NCBI GenBank assembly: GCA_002310235.1
Contig: DBYO01000018.1
Span: 1 to 10,751 of the forward strand
Direction of reading: 5' to 3'
DNA from: Bacteroidales bacterium UBA1184
Lineage (GTDB): Bacteria > Bacteroidota > Bacteroidia > Bacteroidales > ML635J-15
Length of the DNA: 10,751 bases
Within the stretch, counting starts at the first letter, position 1. Every line of letters starts with the position of its first letter. Shown here in pieces: positions 1 to 6,666 of this stretch. The notes under the pieces are model-generated. The model did no database searches. It saw nothing but the letters and a program-made list of their open reading frames with translations, and was not told the DNA's origin. A program made the translations under genes and the position numbers.

Positions 1-1371
1 GTTATCAAGCCTTACGGTTATTCGATATGGGAAAAAATGCACGACATTCTTGACAAAATGTTCAAGGAAACGGGTCACACAAACGCATATTTCCCGCTGT
101 TTATTCCAAAGTCGTTTTTCAGCCGCGAAGCCGACCATGTTGAAGGTTTTGCAAAGGAGTGCGCAGTAGTAACACATTACCGTCTTCGCACCAATGCCGA
201 CAAGACTGCTGTAGAAGTTGACCCCGAGGCAAAGCTCGAGGAGGAACTCATTGTCCGTCCGACTTCCGAAACCATCATCTGGAACACCTACCGCAATTGG
301 GTTAAGTCGTACCGCGACCTGCCTATCCTCGTTAACCAGTGGGCAAATGTTGTTCGTTGGGAAATGCGTACCCGTCTGTTCCTGCGTACTGCCGAATTTT
401 TGTGGCAGGAAGGTCATACCGCACACGCAACCAAGGAGGAAGCTATGGAAGAAGCCGACAAGATGGTTCATGTATATGCCGATTTTGTTGAAAATTACCT
501 TGGCGTTCCGGTTGTCATTGGTCGCAAGACTGACAGCGAACGCTTCGCAGGTGCCGAAGAAACTTTCTGTATCGAGGCTCTTATGCAGGACGGAAAGGCA
601 TTGCAGGCTGGTACTTCGCACTTCCTTGCACAGAATTTCGCAAAGGCTTTCGATGTAACTTTCCTCAATAAGGAAAACAAACCCGAATATGTCTGGGCAA
701 CTTCGTGGGGCGTTTCTACCCGATTGATGGGTGCGCTCATTATGGCTCACTCGGATGACAACGGACTTGTATTGCCTCCGCATCTGGCTCCAATTCAAGT
801 AGTTATCGTTCCTATTTACAAGACTGATGAGCAACTCAATATGATTTCGGAACGCGTACACGAACTTTGCGCTAAGCTGAAGGCTGCTGGCATTAGCTAC
901 AAGTACGACGACCGCGACACCCAGCGTCCTGGATTCAAGTTTGCCGAGTGGGAAATGAAGGGGGTTCCTGTACGTCTCGCTATCGGACCGAATGATTACG
1001 AAAACCACACTTGGGAAGTTGCTCGCCGCGATACTCTCACCAAGGAAAATGTTGCAGATGATGGCATTATCGATCACATCAAGAACTTGCTCGAGGACAT
1101 TCAGAAGAACATTTACAAGAAAGCATACGACTACAGGGCTGCACATACCTATAAGGTTGACACTTGGGACGAGTTCAAGCGCGTAATCGAGGAAACTCCG
1201 GGCTTCATCCTTGCACACTGGGACGGCACAGCTGAAACCGAAGCAAAAATCAAGGAAGAAACCAAGGCTACTATCCGTTGTATTCCGATGGATGCTCCCG
1301 AAGAAGACGGCGTTTGCGTTTATTCGGGCAAACCTTCGAAGAGAAGAGTGCTGTTTGCAAAAGCATACTAA
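1..1371 (+). CDS. proS: Prolyl-tRNA synthetase, archaeal/eukaryote-like type, 5' end cut by window
   Basis: The product charges tRNA-Pro with proline in the cytosol. The reading frame is open from base 1, so the ATG at 37 is internal; 456 residues are visible and about 35 N-terminal ones are missing, judged from the usual length of roughly 490-500. In visible numbering, the class II core shows the proline-site RPTSE at 86-90, motif 2 around RWEMRTRLFLRTAEFLWQEG (119-138), GTSH at 204-207 and motif 3 around STRLMGALIMAHSDDNG (239-255). The anticodon-binding domain follows at about 264-362, then the C-terminal domain specific to this type, ending in the conserved KAY with a terminal tyrosine. 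There is no editing insertion between motifs 2 and 3, as expected for this short type. In the C-terminal region only two cysteines remain (RCIP and GVCVYSG), so a full four-cysteine zinc site like that of the thermophilic enzymes is not evident. It is followed by a stem-loop and appears to end its transcription unit. Confidence 0.97.
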   Translation, partial: VIKPYGYSIWEKMHDILDKMFKETGHTNAYFPLFIPKSFFSREADHVEGFAKECAVVTHYRLRTNADKTAVEVDPEAKLEEELIVRPTSETIIWNTYRNWVKSYRDLPILVNQWANVVRWEMRTRLFLRTAEFLWQEGHTAHATKEEAMEEADKMVHVYADFVENYLGVPVVIGRKTDSERFAGAEETFCIEALMQDGKALQAGTSHFLAQNFAKAFDVTFLNKENKPEYVWATSWGVSTRLMGALIMAHSDDNGLVLPPHLAPIQVVIVPIYKTDEQLNMISERVHELCAKLKAAGISYKYDDRDTQRPGFKFAEWEMKGVPVRLAIGPNDYENHTWEVARRDTLTKENVADDGIIDHIKNLLEDIQKNIYKKAYDYRAAHTYKVDTWDEFKRVIEETPGFILAHWDGTAETEAKIKEETKATIRCIPMDAPEEDGVCVYSGKPSKRRVLFAKAY

Positions 1372-1372
1372 A

Positions 1373-1407
1373 ACAATTGATAATTTATAATTTATAATTG
1401 TCAATTA
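1373..1407. repeat. AT-rich imperfect palindrome with 7-base tandem repeats
   Basis: Immediately after the proS stop lies ACAATT...AATTGT with tandem ATAATTT units between. The 12-mer AAACAATTGATA at 1371-1382 also occurs at 6600-6611, after the GH20 gene. No function can be assigned; this is simple AT-rich intergenic sequence placed after a stop codon. Confidence 0.45.
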
Positions 1408-1435
1408 ACTAACGACAAGATGCAAAAAAAAGGGA

Positions 1436-1472
1436 TTGAAGGCTCAAAGGCTAAAAGTCTTCGAGCCTTCAA
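1436..1472 (+). terminator. Strong stem-loop after proS, probable terminator
   Basis: Perfect 10-bp arms TTGAAGGCTC (1436-1445) and GAGCCTTCAA (1463-1472) continue, after one mismatch, into five more pairs (AAGGC with GTCTT, one G-T pair) closed over a 5-base TAAAA loop. Eight A bases precede it (1424-1431) and a short T4 run follows (1475-1478). It lies 64 bases after the proS stop and before the next promoter, which fits a transcription terminator. The T run is short, so a processing or mRNA-stabilising element is the alternative. Confidence 0.6.
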
Positions 1473-1528
1473 ACTTTTGAACCCAGAATCAGTCCTCTGT
1501 CCTCCTCGTCCTTCTGGATTTGCAACTT

Positions 1529-1552
1529 TTAGCTCCATACGCAAGGTGCTAA
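1529..1552. other. Second intergenic stem-loop, role unknown
   Basis: TTAGC (1529-1533) pairs with GCTAA (1548-1552); after a T-T mismatch, CC pairs with GG, leaving an 8-base loop ATACGCAA. Between the two stem-loops lies a pyrimidine-rich stretch (1493-1515) flanked by CCAGAA (1483-1488) and TTCTGG (1512-1517). The rest of 1473-1580 shows no reading frame I would defend. Confidence 0.35.
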
Positions 1553-1583
1553 CTTATCGGACACATATATAAATTTGAAAACA

Positions 1584-1616
1584 TTTGACAATAGATAGGA
1601 AATTTGTTTATCTTTG
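1584..1616 (+). promoter_or_regulatory. Bacteroidetes-type promoter of the toxin-antitoxin operon
   Basis: TTTG at 1584-1587 (-33 element) and TATCTTTG at 1609-1616 (-7 element, consensus TAnnTTTG) are separated by 21 bases, matching the published Bacteroidetes promoter for the primary sigma factor. Transcription should begin just after, giving a short leader of roughly 15 bases before the ATG at 1637. It is the best-formed promoter in the window. Confidence 0.8.
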
Positions 1617-1636
1617 CATCAATAAATATCATAAAA

Positions 1637-1786
1637 ATGGATAGTGTTTTGACTTCACAAAAGATACAGCCAAAATCCCAAATGGGTTATGGTGATGGAC
1701 AGGTGCAACGCACTTCTCCTGAAAGACTACATTCTGTAGAGGAGTTTATAACAAAGTTAGAGCAGGCTATTGCGGAAAAGATATGA
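1637..1786 (+). CDS. Small putative antitoxin, 49 residues
   Basis: This is a 49-residue, mostly polar protein encoded directly upstream of a ParE/RelE-type toxin and overlapping it by ATGA (its TGA stop at 1784-1786 shares bases with the toxin ATG at 1783). The ATG at 1637 is chosen because it follows the promoter at about 20 bases; an in-frame TTG at 1604 lies inside the promoter and cannot be used. Residues 1-30 are probably disordered (SQKIQPKSQMGYGDGQVQR), and residues about 31-49 should form an amphipathic helix (ERLHSVEEFITKLEQAIAEK) that could lie on the toxin. No ribbon-helix-helix, HTH or Phd-type DNA-binding domain is visible, which is unusual for a type II antitoxin. The role is inferred from position, size and overlap only. 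Confidence 0.7.
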   Translation: MDSVLTSQKIQPKSQMGYGDGQVQRTSPERLHSVEEFITKLEQAIAEKI

Positions 1787-2091
1787 AGGAATACAAAGTA
1801 AAAATCTTGGATTCCGTTTTTGTTGACATTGATAGTATCGCCAATTTCATACTTAGTGTAAGTACACCAGAACATGCATTGTCATATACACGGCAATTGG
1901 GTGCGGAAATTATGACATTGTCTTACCTCGCAGACGTTATTCCTGAAAGTAGATGGCTGTCGGTAAAGAAATATCATCCACATGCAAAGCAGATGAGAAC
2001 ACGCAATCGTCGTTTGACAATAATATTTCATATAGAAGGAGACACTGTCATCGTAGATAAAATAATTGCATCATCAAATATTGTATCTTAA
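1783..2091 (+). CDS. Type II toxin, ParE/RelE superfamily
   Basis: This 102-residue basic protein has the layout of the ParE/RelE toxin fold. A first strand (YKVKILDS, 4-11) is followed by two helices (about 12-50, with the family-like spacing FVDIDSIANFI...A..Y...L), and then the C-terminal sheet containing ESRWLSVKKY (55-64), RNRRLTIIFHIEGDTVIVDKII (74-95, shown here as a region) and a short tail. RelE members cut mRNA on the ribosome and ParE members inhibit DNA gyrase. The sequence alone does not decide which, although the long first helical pair and the RRLTIIF...VIVDKI pattern look more ParE-like. The ATGA overlap with the upstream antitoxin suggests translational coupling. The two genes share the promoter at 1584-1616. 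The C-terminal tail is intact, so the toxin is probably functional. Confidence 0.82.
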   Translation: MKEYKVKILDSVFVDIDSIANFILSVSTPEHALSYTRQLGAEIMTLSYLADVIPESRWLSVKKYHPHAKQMRTRNRRLTIIFHIEGDTVIVDKIIASSNIVS

Positions 2092-2125
2092 AATTATAAA
2101 ACAACTTTAAAAACAATTATAAACA

Positions 2126-2168
2126 GGCGCAGCCCATCAAACGGCGCAGCCACATAAACTTAGAAACT
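2126..2168 (+). repeat. GNA-loop mini-hairpin pair, second locus of the 7963-8240 family
   Basis: Two identical 9-mers GGCGCAGCC (2126-2134 and 2143-2151) each fold as GGC-GCA-GCC, a 3-bp stem with a GNA triloop. They are followed by AAACTTAGAAACT (2156-2168), an exact 13-base match to 8219-8231. This is the same element type and linker vocabulary as the large tract near the right end. It fills the gap between the toxin stop and the next gene start; no promoter is visible in 2092-2177. Confidence 0.7.
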
Positions 2169-2177
2169 AAAATTGTA

Positions 2178-2891
2178 ATGGAACGAAATACAGAAGTACG
2201 CGACGGAATAATAAAGACCATGCTCGAGAAGTCGCAATTGAAACAGGTAGTGTACGACAATACCAAGGAAGCATTTACTATACTGAAAAAGGTGTTGCAC
2301 GACATTGTAATCGAATACAATGGAATCCTGAAGGATGCCGACGACAGAATAAAGCTCGAATACCGCGACCGTGGTCTGTTCGAGACCGAAATAAAGGTTG
2401 CTGGCGACCTGCTGATATTCAATATGCATTCCAATATATTCGAATTCCCTCGCAATCACGAAATATGGAAGGATAGCTACTATATTGACCGTCCGTTGGT
2501 TACATATTCGGGAATAATCAACATCTACAACTTCCTAGCCGATTCGTTCAAGTACAACAGGGATGAGGATCTTGGTTACCTGATTGGACGTATGTTCATC
2601 AACAACGAAAGCACTTTCTTCGTGGAAGGTCGTCGCGAACTTGGCTACGGTTATCCCGCTTTCGGCAAGAACAAGGTTGACTACGAAAGCTTGCACCAGC
2701 TTGTTGAGTCGGCTATAGCGTATGTACTCAAGTTCGACCTGCTGGTCCCTCCGTACAACGATGTGAAGATTGTAAATGTCGATTACATGAAGGAGCGCAT
2801 CAACAAGTCGAAGATGCAGACCGGCAAGCGTATGGGCTTCGAGTACAATGCAATAAAGGGTTTGCCGCAGGTTGATACGGAAATTAAGTAG
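2178..2891 (+). CDS. Conserved-looking cytoplasmic protein of unknown function, 237 residues
   Basis: I do not recognise a named family. The protein is soluble: it has no signal peptide, no hydrophobic membrane segment and no cysteine. The N-terminal third (about 8-50) looks helical and charged. A middle part with alternating hydrophobic residues follows (LFETEIKVAGDLLIFNMHSN, 67-86). Next comes an aromatic-rich stretch (SYYIDRPLVTYSGIINIYNF, 100-119), then DEDLGYLIGRMFINNE (129-144), GYGYPAFGKNKVDYES (156-171) and a helical C-terminal third. Balanced codon use and the absence of low-complexity sequence argue for a real, maintained gene. It precedes the rRNA methyltransferase by 62 bases on the same strand, so the two may be co-transcribed, but that gives no firm functional clue. 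The ATG at 2178 is the first start after the mini-hairpin pair. Confidence 0.85.
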   Translation: MERNTEVRDGIIKTMLEKSQLKQVVYDNTKEAFTILKKVLHDIVIEYNGILKDADDRIKLEYRDRGLFETEIKVAGDLLIFNMHSNIFEFPRNHEIWKDSYYIDRPLVTYSGIINIYNFLADSFKYNRDEDLGYLIGRMFINNESTFFVEGRRELGYGYPAFGKNKVDYESLHQLVESAIAYVLKFDLLVPPYNDVKIVNVDYMKERINKSKMQTGKRMGFEYNAIKGLPQVDTEIK

Positions 2892-2902
2892 AAAAATTCG
2901 CG

Positions 2903-2928
2903 TCCTTCGACAAGCTCAGGGAGCGAAG
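2903..2928. repeat. CCTTCGACAAGCTCAGG-type intergenic palindromic element
   Basis: TCCTTCGACAAGCTCAGG begins at 2903. CTTCG (2905-2909) pairs with CGAAG (2924-2928), and a nested GCTC-AGG-GAGC hairpin (2914-2924) competes with it. The TTCGACAAGCTCAGG core resembles a dispersed intergenic repeat that I have seen in unrelated bacterial genomes; this is from memory and was not searched. It lies in the 62-base gap between two co-directional genes. A second small palindrome, GTGTAAACAC, lies at 2937-2946. Confidence 0.5.
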
Positions 2929-2953
2929 AGTTTGGCGTGTAAACACTAGATCT

Positions 2954-4132
2954 ATGACCACATTTCCAAAACTTATACTCAAGCGCGACAAGGAGAAGTC
3001 GCTGATGCGCCGCCATCCGTGGGTGTTCTCGGGTGCAATTGCCAAAATGCAAGGCGACCCGCAAGAAGGCGACCTTGTGGAAATATTCTCGTCAGATGGT
3101 AACTATCTGGCTACCGCGCATTATCAGGATGATAGCATAATTGCAAAAGTCTTTGATTTTGAACGTAGTGCAATCGATGAGGCATTCTGGACAAAAAGAT
3201 TCGAATCGGCAATAAACTATCGCCGCAATTTTGGCTTCTTCGATTCTCCCGACACCAATGTGTTCCGCCTTGTGAACGGTGAGGGTGACTTTATGCCTGG
3301 GCTGATTGCCGATTTCTACAATGGTGTAGTTGTGTTTCAGGCTCATTCGGTTGGAATGTACAGGTTGTTTCCACAGTTTGCCAAAATTGTTTGCAAGTTA
3401 TTGGGCGACAAAGTGATATCCATCTTCGACAAGAGTAGCGCAACAATCCCGCATATCCAAACTACCGATTCGTTCATCTGGGGCGAATCCATTGAGGAAC
3501 GCGAAATTTGCGAAAGTGGCAACCGTATGATAATCAACTTCTACGAAGGACAGAAGACTGGCTTTTTCGTCGACCAGCGCGAAAACCGCAAACTGGTTGG
3601 CGAACTTTCGTCGGGAAAGCGCGTGCTCAATACCTTTGGTTACACTGGCGGATTTTCGCTGTCGGCATTGCGTGGCGGTGCGAGCTACGTTGAGACGGTT
3701 GACATTTCAAAGAAGGCTATTGCATTGTGCGAACGCAATGTGGAACTGAATTTTACCAACGCACCGCACAAGGGTGTCGCAAAGGATGTCCTTGATTATC
3801 TGGGCACTATCGATAACAATTTTGACATTATAATTCTTGACCCACCGGCATTTGCAAAGAACCATCGCAGTTTGCAGCAGGGACTAAAAGGCTACAAGAA
3901 CATAAACCAGAAAGCTATAGAAAAGATTAAACCGGGCGGACTAATTTTTACCTTCTCGTGCTCGCAGGCGGTAAGCAAGGACGATTTCAAGACTATGGTT
4001 TTTACTGCAGCAGCAAATGCCCACAGAAATGTGCGTATTGTTCGCCAGCTTCCACACGCCATCGACCATCCGGTAAGCATTTATCATCCCGAAGGAGAAT
4101 ATCTGAAAGGGTTGATGATAGAAGTAGAATAA
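2954..4132 (+). CDS. rlmI: Class I SAM-dependent rRNA methyltransferase, RlmI-type (23S rRNA m5C)
   Basis: The 392-residue protein matches the length and architecture of RlmI/YccW, which makes 5-methylcytosine in 23S rRNA. An N-terminal PUA domain (about 3-75, starting LILKRDKEKSLMRRHPWVFSGA) is followed by a linking domain (about 78-180, RLVNGEGDFMPGLIADFYNG at 105-124) and a Rossmann methyltransferase domain (about 185-392). Visible motifs are GQKTGFFVDQRENR (199-212), the SAM-binding VLNTFGYTGGFSLSA (224-238), the acidic residue D250 in VDISKKA, motif IV DPPAF (296-300) and FTFSCSQ (332-338), where Cys336 is the likely catalytic nucleophile. The tail HPVSIYHPEGEYLKGLMIE is typical of the family. 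The ATG at 2954 begins directly before the PUA domain. The exact target base is inferred from family membership. Confidence 0.93.
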   Translation: MTTFPKLILKRDKEKSLMRRHPWVFSGAIAKMQGDPQEGDLVEIFSSDGNYLATAHYQDDSIIAKVFDFERSAIDEAFWTKRFESAINYRRNFGFFDSPDTNVFRLVNGEGDFMPGLIADFYNGVVVFQAHSVGMYRLFPQFAKIVCKLLGDKVISIFDKSSATIPHIQTTDSFIWGESIEEREICESGNRMIINFYEGQKTGFFVDQRENRKLVGELSSGKRVLNTFGYTGGFSLSALRGGASYVETVDISKKAIALCERNVELNFTNAPHKGVAKDVLDYLGTIDNNFDIIILDPPAFAKNHRSLQQGLKGYKNINQKAIEKIKPGGLIFTFSCSQAVSKDDFKTMVFTAAANAHRNVRIVRQLPHAIDHPVSIYHPEGEYLKGLMIEVE

Positions 4133-4136
4133 AAGC

Positions 4137-4160
4137 AGTTGAAAGTTGAGAGTTGAAAGT
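4137..4160. repeat. AGTTGAR heptamer repeat
   Basis: Three tandem 7-base units, AGTTGAA, AGTTGAG and AGTTGAA, then a partial fourth, fill the gap between the methyltransferase stop and the GH20 start. A shorter version (ATTGAAAGTTGAAAA) overlaps the GH20 stop at 6527. It is a short, low-complexity intergenic repeat with no assigned role. Confidence 0.5.
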
Positions 4161-4179
4161 TTTGACCAAATATATTGCT

Positions 4180-6531
4180 ATGAAACGTAATATTTGCATT
4201 CTGATAATTGTCGTTGCTACGATTTTGGCATCGTGTAATAAAAACTACGAGACGAAACCTTACAACGAAGGAGTGAACATTATCCCTGTGCCGAAGGAAA
4301 TGTCGGTTGACACGACCAAGCATTTTGTCCTTGACAAGAATACAGTTTTTGTCGTAAATTGTGATTCTGCACGGAATATTGCCGAGTTTTTTGCAAAAAA
4401 AATAAGACTCTCAACTGGATACGATTTCAAGGTTGAGGAAAACGGAGAAAATAATGTCATCGCACTTGAACTTGATGCCAATGCTCCCATTGTACGAGAA
4501 GGTTACAAGCTTTCGGTTCGTGAAAAAGGTGTGTCTGCCAGTGCATCGTCGGCAGCAGGACTTTTCTATGCAATGCAAACCATGATGCAACTTTTGCCTG
4601 CCGAAATTGAATCGTCCAAAGTTGTTAAAGACGTTGATTGGCGTATGCCTTGCGTCGAAATTTCCGACGAACCGCGTTTCGCCTATCGTGGCGTACATCT
4701 CGATCCGTCGAGGCATTTCGTTGATGTTGAGTATATTAAGAAGCAAATTGACATCTGGGCAATGTACAAGGTCAACACTATGCATTGGCATCTTACCGAT
4801 GACCAGGGCTGGCGTATCGAGATAAAGAAATATCCCGAACTCACCAAGGCTGGTGCAACACGCATCGAGGGCGAAGGCTACGAATACGGCGGTTTCTACA
4901 CACAGGAGCAGGCTCGCGAGATTGTCGAGTACGCTGCCGAACGTTTTATAACCGTAATTCCTGAACTCGAGGTTCCTGGTCACGAGCTTGCAGCCATTTC
5001 GGCCTACCCGTGGCTGTCGTGCAACAACGATACGGTTACTCCGCGCATCGTGTGGGGCGTCGAAGATATCGTTATGTGTCCCGGTAAGGAATCAACATTT
5101 GAGTTCTTGCAAGGTGTGATTGATGAGCTTGTCGAGATATTCCCGAGCGAATATTTCCACATCGGTGGCGACGAATGCCCGAAGGTTTTCTGGAAGAAAT
5201 GTCCTCTGTGTCAGGCACGAATAAAGGAAGAGCACCTTGACCAGAATCCGTATCATTCGCCCGAAGACTGCCTGCAGAGCTATGTCGTGAAGCGCGTCGA
5301 GGCTATGCTCGCAAAGCACGGACGCAAGATTATCGGCTGGGACGAAATCCTTGACGGTGAGATAAATCCGTCGGCAACAGTGATGTCTTGGCGCGGCGAA
5401 GACGGAGGAATTGCCGCTGCACAGAAAGGTCACGATGTGGTGATGACACCATACAACGGCGGTATGTACATCGATTACTATCAGGGCGACAGCAAGATAG
5501 AGCCAGTGACCATCGGTGGCGACTCGCGCATGGAGAAGACCTACGCCTACAATCCGATTCCCGATACTTTGGCAAAACTGAACCTTGGCGGTCACGTTCG
5601 TGGTGTGCAGTGCAACCTTTGGGCAGAATACCTATATAATGATACCTTGCGCGAATATCGCTACTATCCGCGCGTGATGGCGCTTGCCGAAGTTGCCTGG
5701 TCGCCACTTGAGAAGAAGGATTATGCCGATTTCTGCCGTCGCCTCAACAACACGTATGTACGCCTCGACATGCACAATGCAACATACCATATTCCGCTTC
5801 CCGAACAGCCAAACGGCTCGTGCAACTTCGTGGCTTTTGTCGATTCTGCCGTGCTCGAATTTACGACTTCGCGTCCTGTGAAGATGGTATATTCGACGGA
5901 TGGCTCCAACTTAACGGCAAACTCGACCGAATATGTTGCACCTATAGTAATTAAAGAAAATACCCTGCTGAAGGTTGCTTCGGTCTTGCCGTCGGGAAAG
6001 TTGAGCCGTGTGCGCGAAATTACCGTTGAGAAGCAACAGTATGCGCCTGCCGAGGAAGTTGCTGACGTGAAGCCAGGATTGCGCATGCACAATGTTGCAG
6101 GAATGTTCCTCAACGTTGCAGAGTTGGAAAAGGCTACAGGCAAGGCGGAACGCGATACTGTGATTTCCAAGCTGGTTGACATCCGCAGCGTGACGAATTT
6201 CGGAGAACCTCTCAATGGTTACGACAATTATGCATCCATTGCCGAAGGCTACATCCAAATCGATGAGGATGGCGTGTACTATTTTTCCACCGACAACGAG
6301 GAATTTTGGCTCGATGGAGTTAAGCTAATCGACAATTCGGGCGAGGTGAAGCGTTTCTCTCGCAACGACAAGTCGGTGGCTTTGGCTAAAGGTCTGCATC
6401 CGATAAAGATTGTGTATTTAGGACACATCATCGGTGGTTGGCCGTCGGTTTGGAACGATGGAAAGGTGGAGATGAGAAAGTCGGATGCCGAAAAATTTGA
6501 GAAGATTGACGGAAAAGTATATTTCAATTGA
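4180..6531 (+). CDS. Beta-N-acetylhexosaminidase, GH20 lipoprotein with C-terminal accessory domains
   Basis: The enzyme removes terminal beta-linked GlcNAc or GalNAc from glycans outside the cytoplasm. The ATG at 4180 gives 783 residues and a clean lipoprotein signal peptide (KRN, hydrophobic core, lipobox LAS|C with Cys19); an in-frame TTG at 4153 would spoil it. Domains: GH20b N-terminal domain (about 25-155), catalytic barrel (about 167-510) with MHWHLTDDQGWRIEIKKYPE (201-220), the catalytic Asp331-Glu332 pair in FHIGGDECPK, and the substrate-site NLWAEY (479-484). A chitobiase-type C-terminal beta domain (about 546-617, with VYSTDGSNLT and LLKVASV) and a PA14-like domain follow (about 632-775, with GYIQIDEDGVYYFSTDNEEF). 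In this family Asp holds the substrate acetamide and Glu is the acid/base. Few acidic residues follow Cys19 (CNKNYE), so surface export is uncertain. No SusC/SusD pair adjoins it, so it is not in a typical glycan locus. Confidence 0.95.
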   Translation: MKRNICILIIVVATILASCNKNYETKPYNEGVNIIPVPKEMSVDTTKHFVLDKNTVFVVNCDSARNIAEFFAKKIRLSTGYDFKVEENGENNVIALELDANAPIVREGYKLSVREKGVSASASSAAGLFYAMQTMMQLLPAEIESSKVVKDVDWRMPCVEISDEPRFAYRGVHLDPSRHFVDVEYIKKQIDIWAMYKVNTMHWHLTDDQGWRIEIKKYPELTKAGATRIEGEGYEYGGFYTQEQAREIVEYAAERFITVIPELEVPGHELAAISAYPWLSCNNDTVTPRIVWGVEDIVMCPGKESTFEFLQGVIDELVEIFPSEYFHIGGDECPKVFWKKCPLCQARIKEEHLDQNPYHSPEDCLQSYVVKRVEAMLAKHGRKIIGWDEILDGEINPSATVMSWRGEDGGIAAAQKGHDVVMTPYNGGMYIDYYQGDSKIEPVTIGGDSRMEKTYAYNPIPDTLAKLNLGGHVRGVQCNLWAEYLYNDTLREYRYYPRVMALAEVAWSPLEKKDYADFCRRLNNTYVRLDMHNATYHIPLPEQPNGSCNFVAFVDSAVLEFTTSRPVKMVYSTDGSNLTANSTEYVAPIVIKENTLLKVASVLPSGKLSRVREITVEKQQYAPAEEVADVKPGLRMHNVAGMFLNVAELEKATGKAERDTVISKLVDIRSVTNFGEPLNGYDNYASIAEGYIQIDEDGVYYFSTDNEEFWLDGVKLIDNSGEVKRFSRNDKSVALAKGLHPIKIVYLGHIIGGWPSVWNDGKVEMRKSDAEKFEKIDGKVYFN

Positions 6532-6564
6532 AAGTTGAAAATTAATAATGTCCAAATCTGTAGG

Positions 6565-6582
6565 GACGCAATGCATTGCGTC
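6565..6582. repeat. 18-base perfect palindrome GACGCAATGCATTGCGTC
   Basis: The sequence equals its own reverse complement over 18 bases and is flanked by TGTAGG and TGTA. It resembles dispersed REP-like palindromes (similar TGTAGGG-type flanks) in Bacteroidota genomes, from memory and not searched. It lies 33 bases after the GH20 stop in a convergent gap and could help terminate transcription, but no T run follows on the + strand. Confidence 0.6.
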
Positions 6583-6623
6583 TGTATAAAATGAATAATA
6601 AACAATTGATATACAGTGATTAA

Positions 6624-6664
6624 TATTATGCGAAAAATTTCGTTGCGAAATTTTTCGCATAATA
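6624..6664. repeat. Long perfect hairpin, copy 1 of the ATPase-flanking palindrome
   Basis: The arms TATTATGCGAAAAATTTCG (6624-6642) and its exact complement (6646-6664) are 19 bp with no mismatch, over a TTG loop. It ends 2 bases before the ATPase stop codon (6667-6669), so on the - strand it is immediately 3' of the gene. It may act as a terminator for the convergent GH20 and ATPase transcripts. However, its near-copies at the other end of the same gene suggest it is an element boundary rather than only a terminator. Confidence 0.8.
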
Positions 6665-6666
6665 AA

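Noticed and set aside
4153..4155. TTG as the start of the GH20 protein
   Set aside because: It would add nine residues before an otherwise perfect lipoprotein signal peptide that starts at the ATG at 4180.
5092..5595. Antisense open frame inside the GH20 catalytic region
   Set aside because: The + strand there encodes the conserved catalytic barrel including the Asp-Glu pair; the antisense product has no recognisable features.
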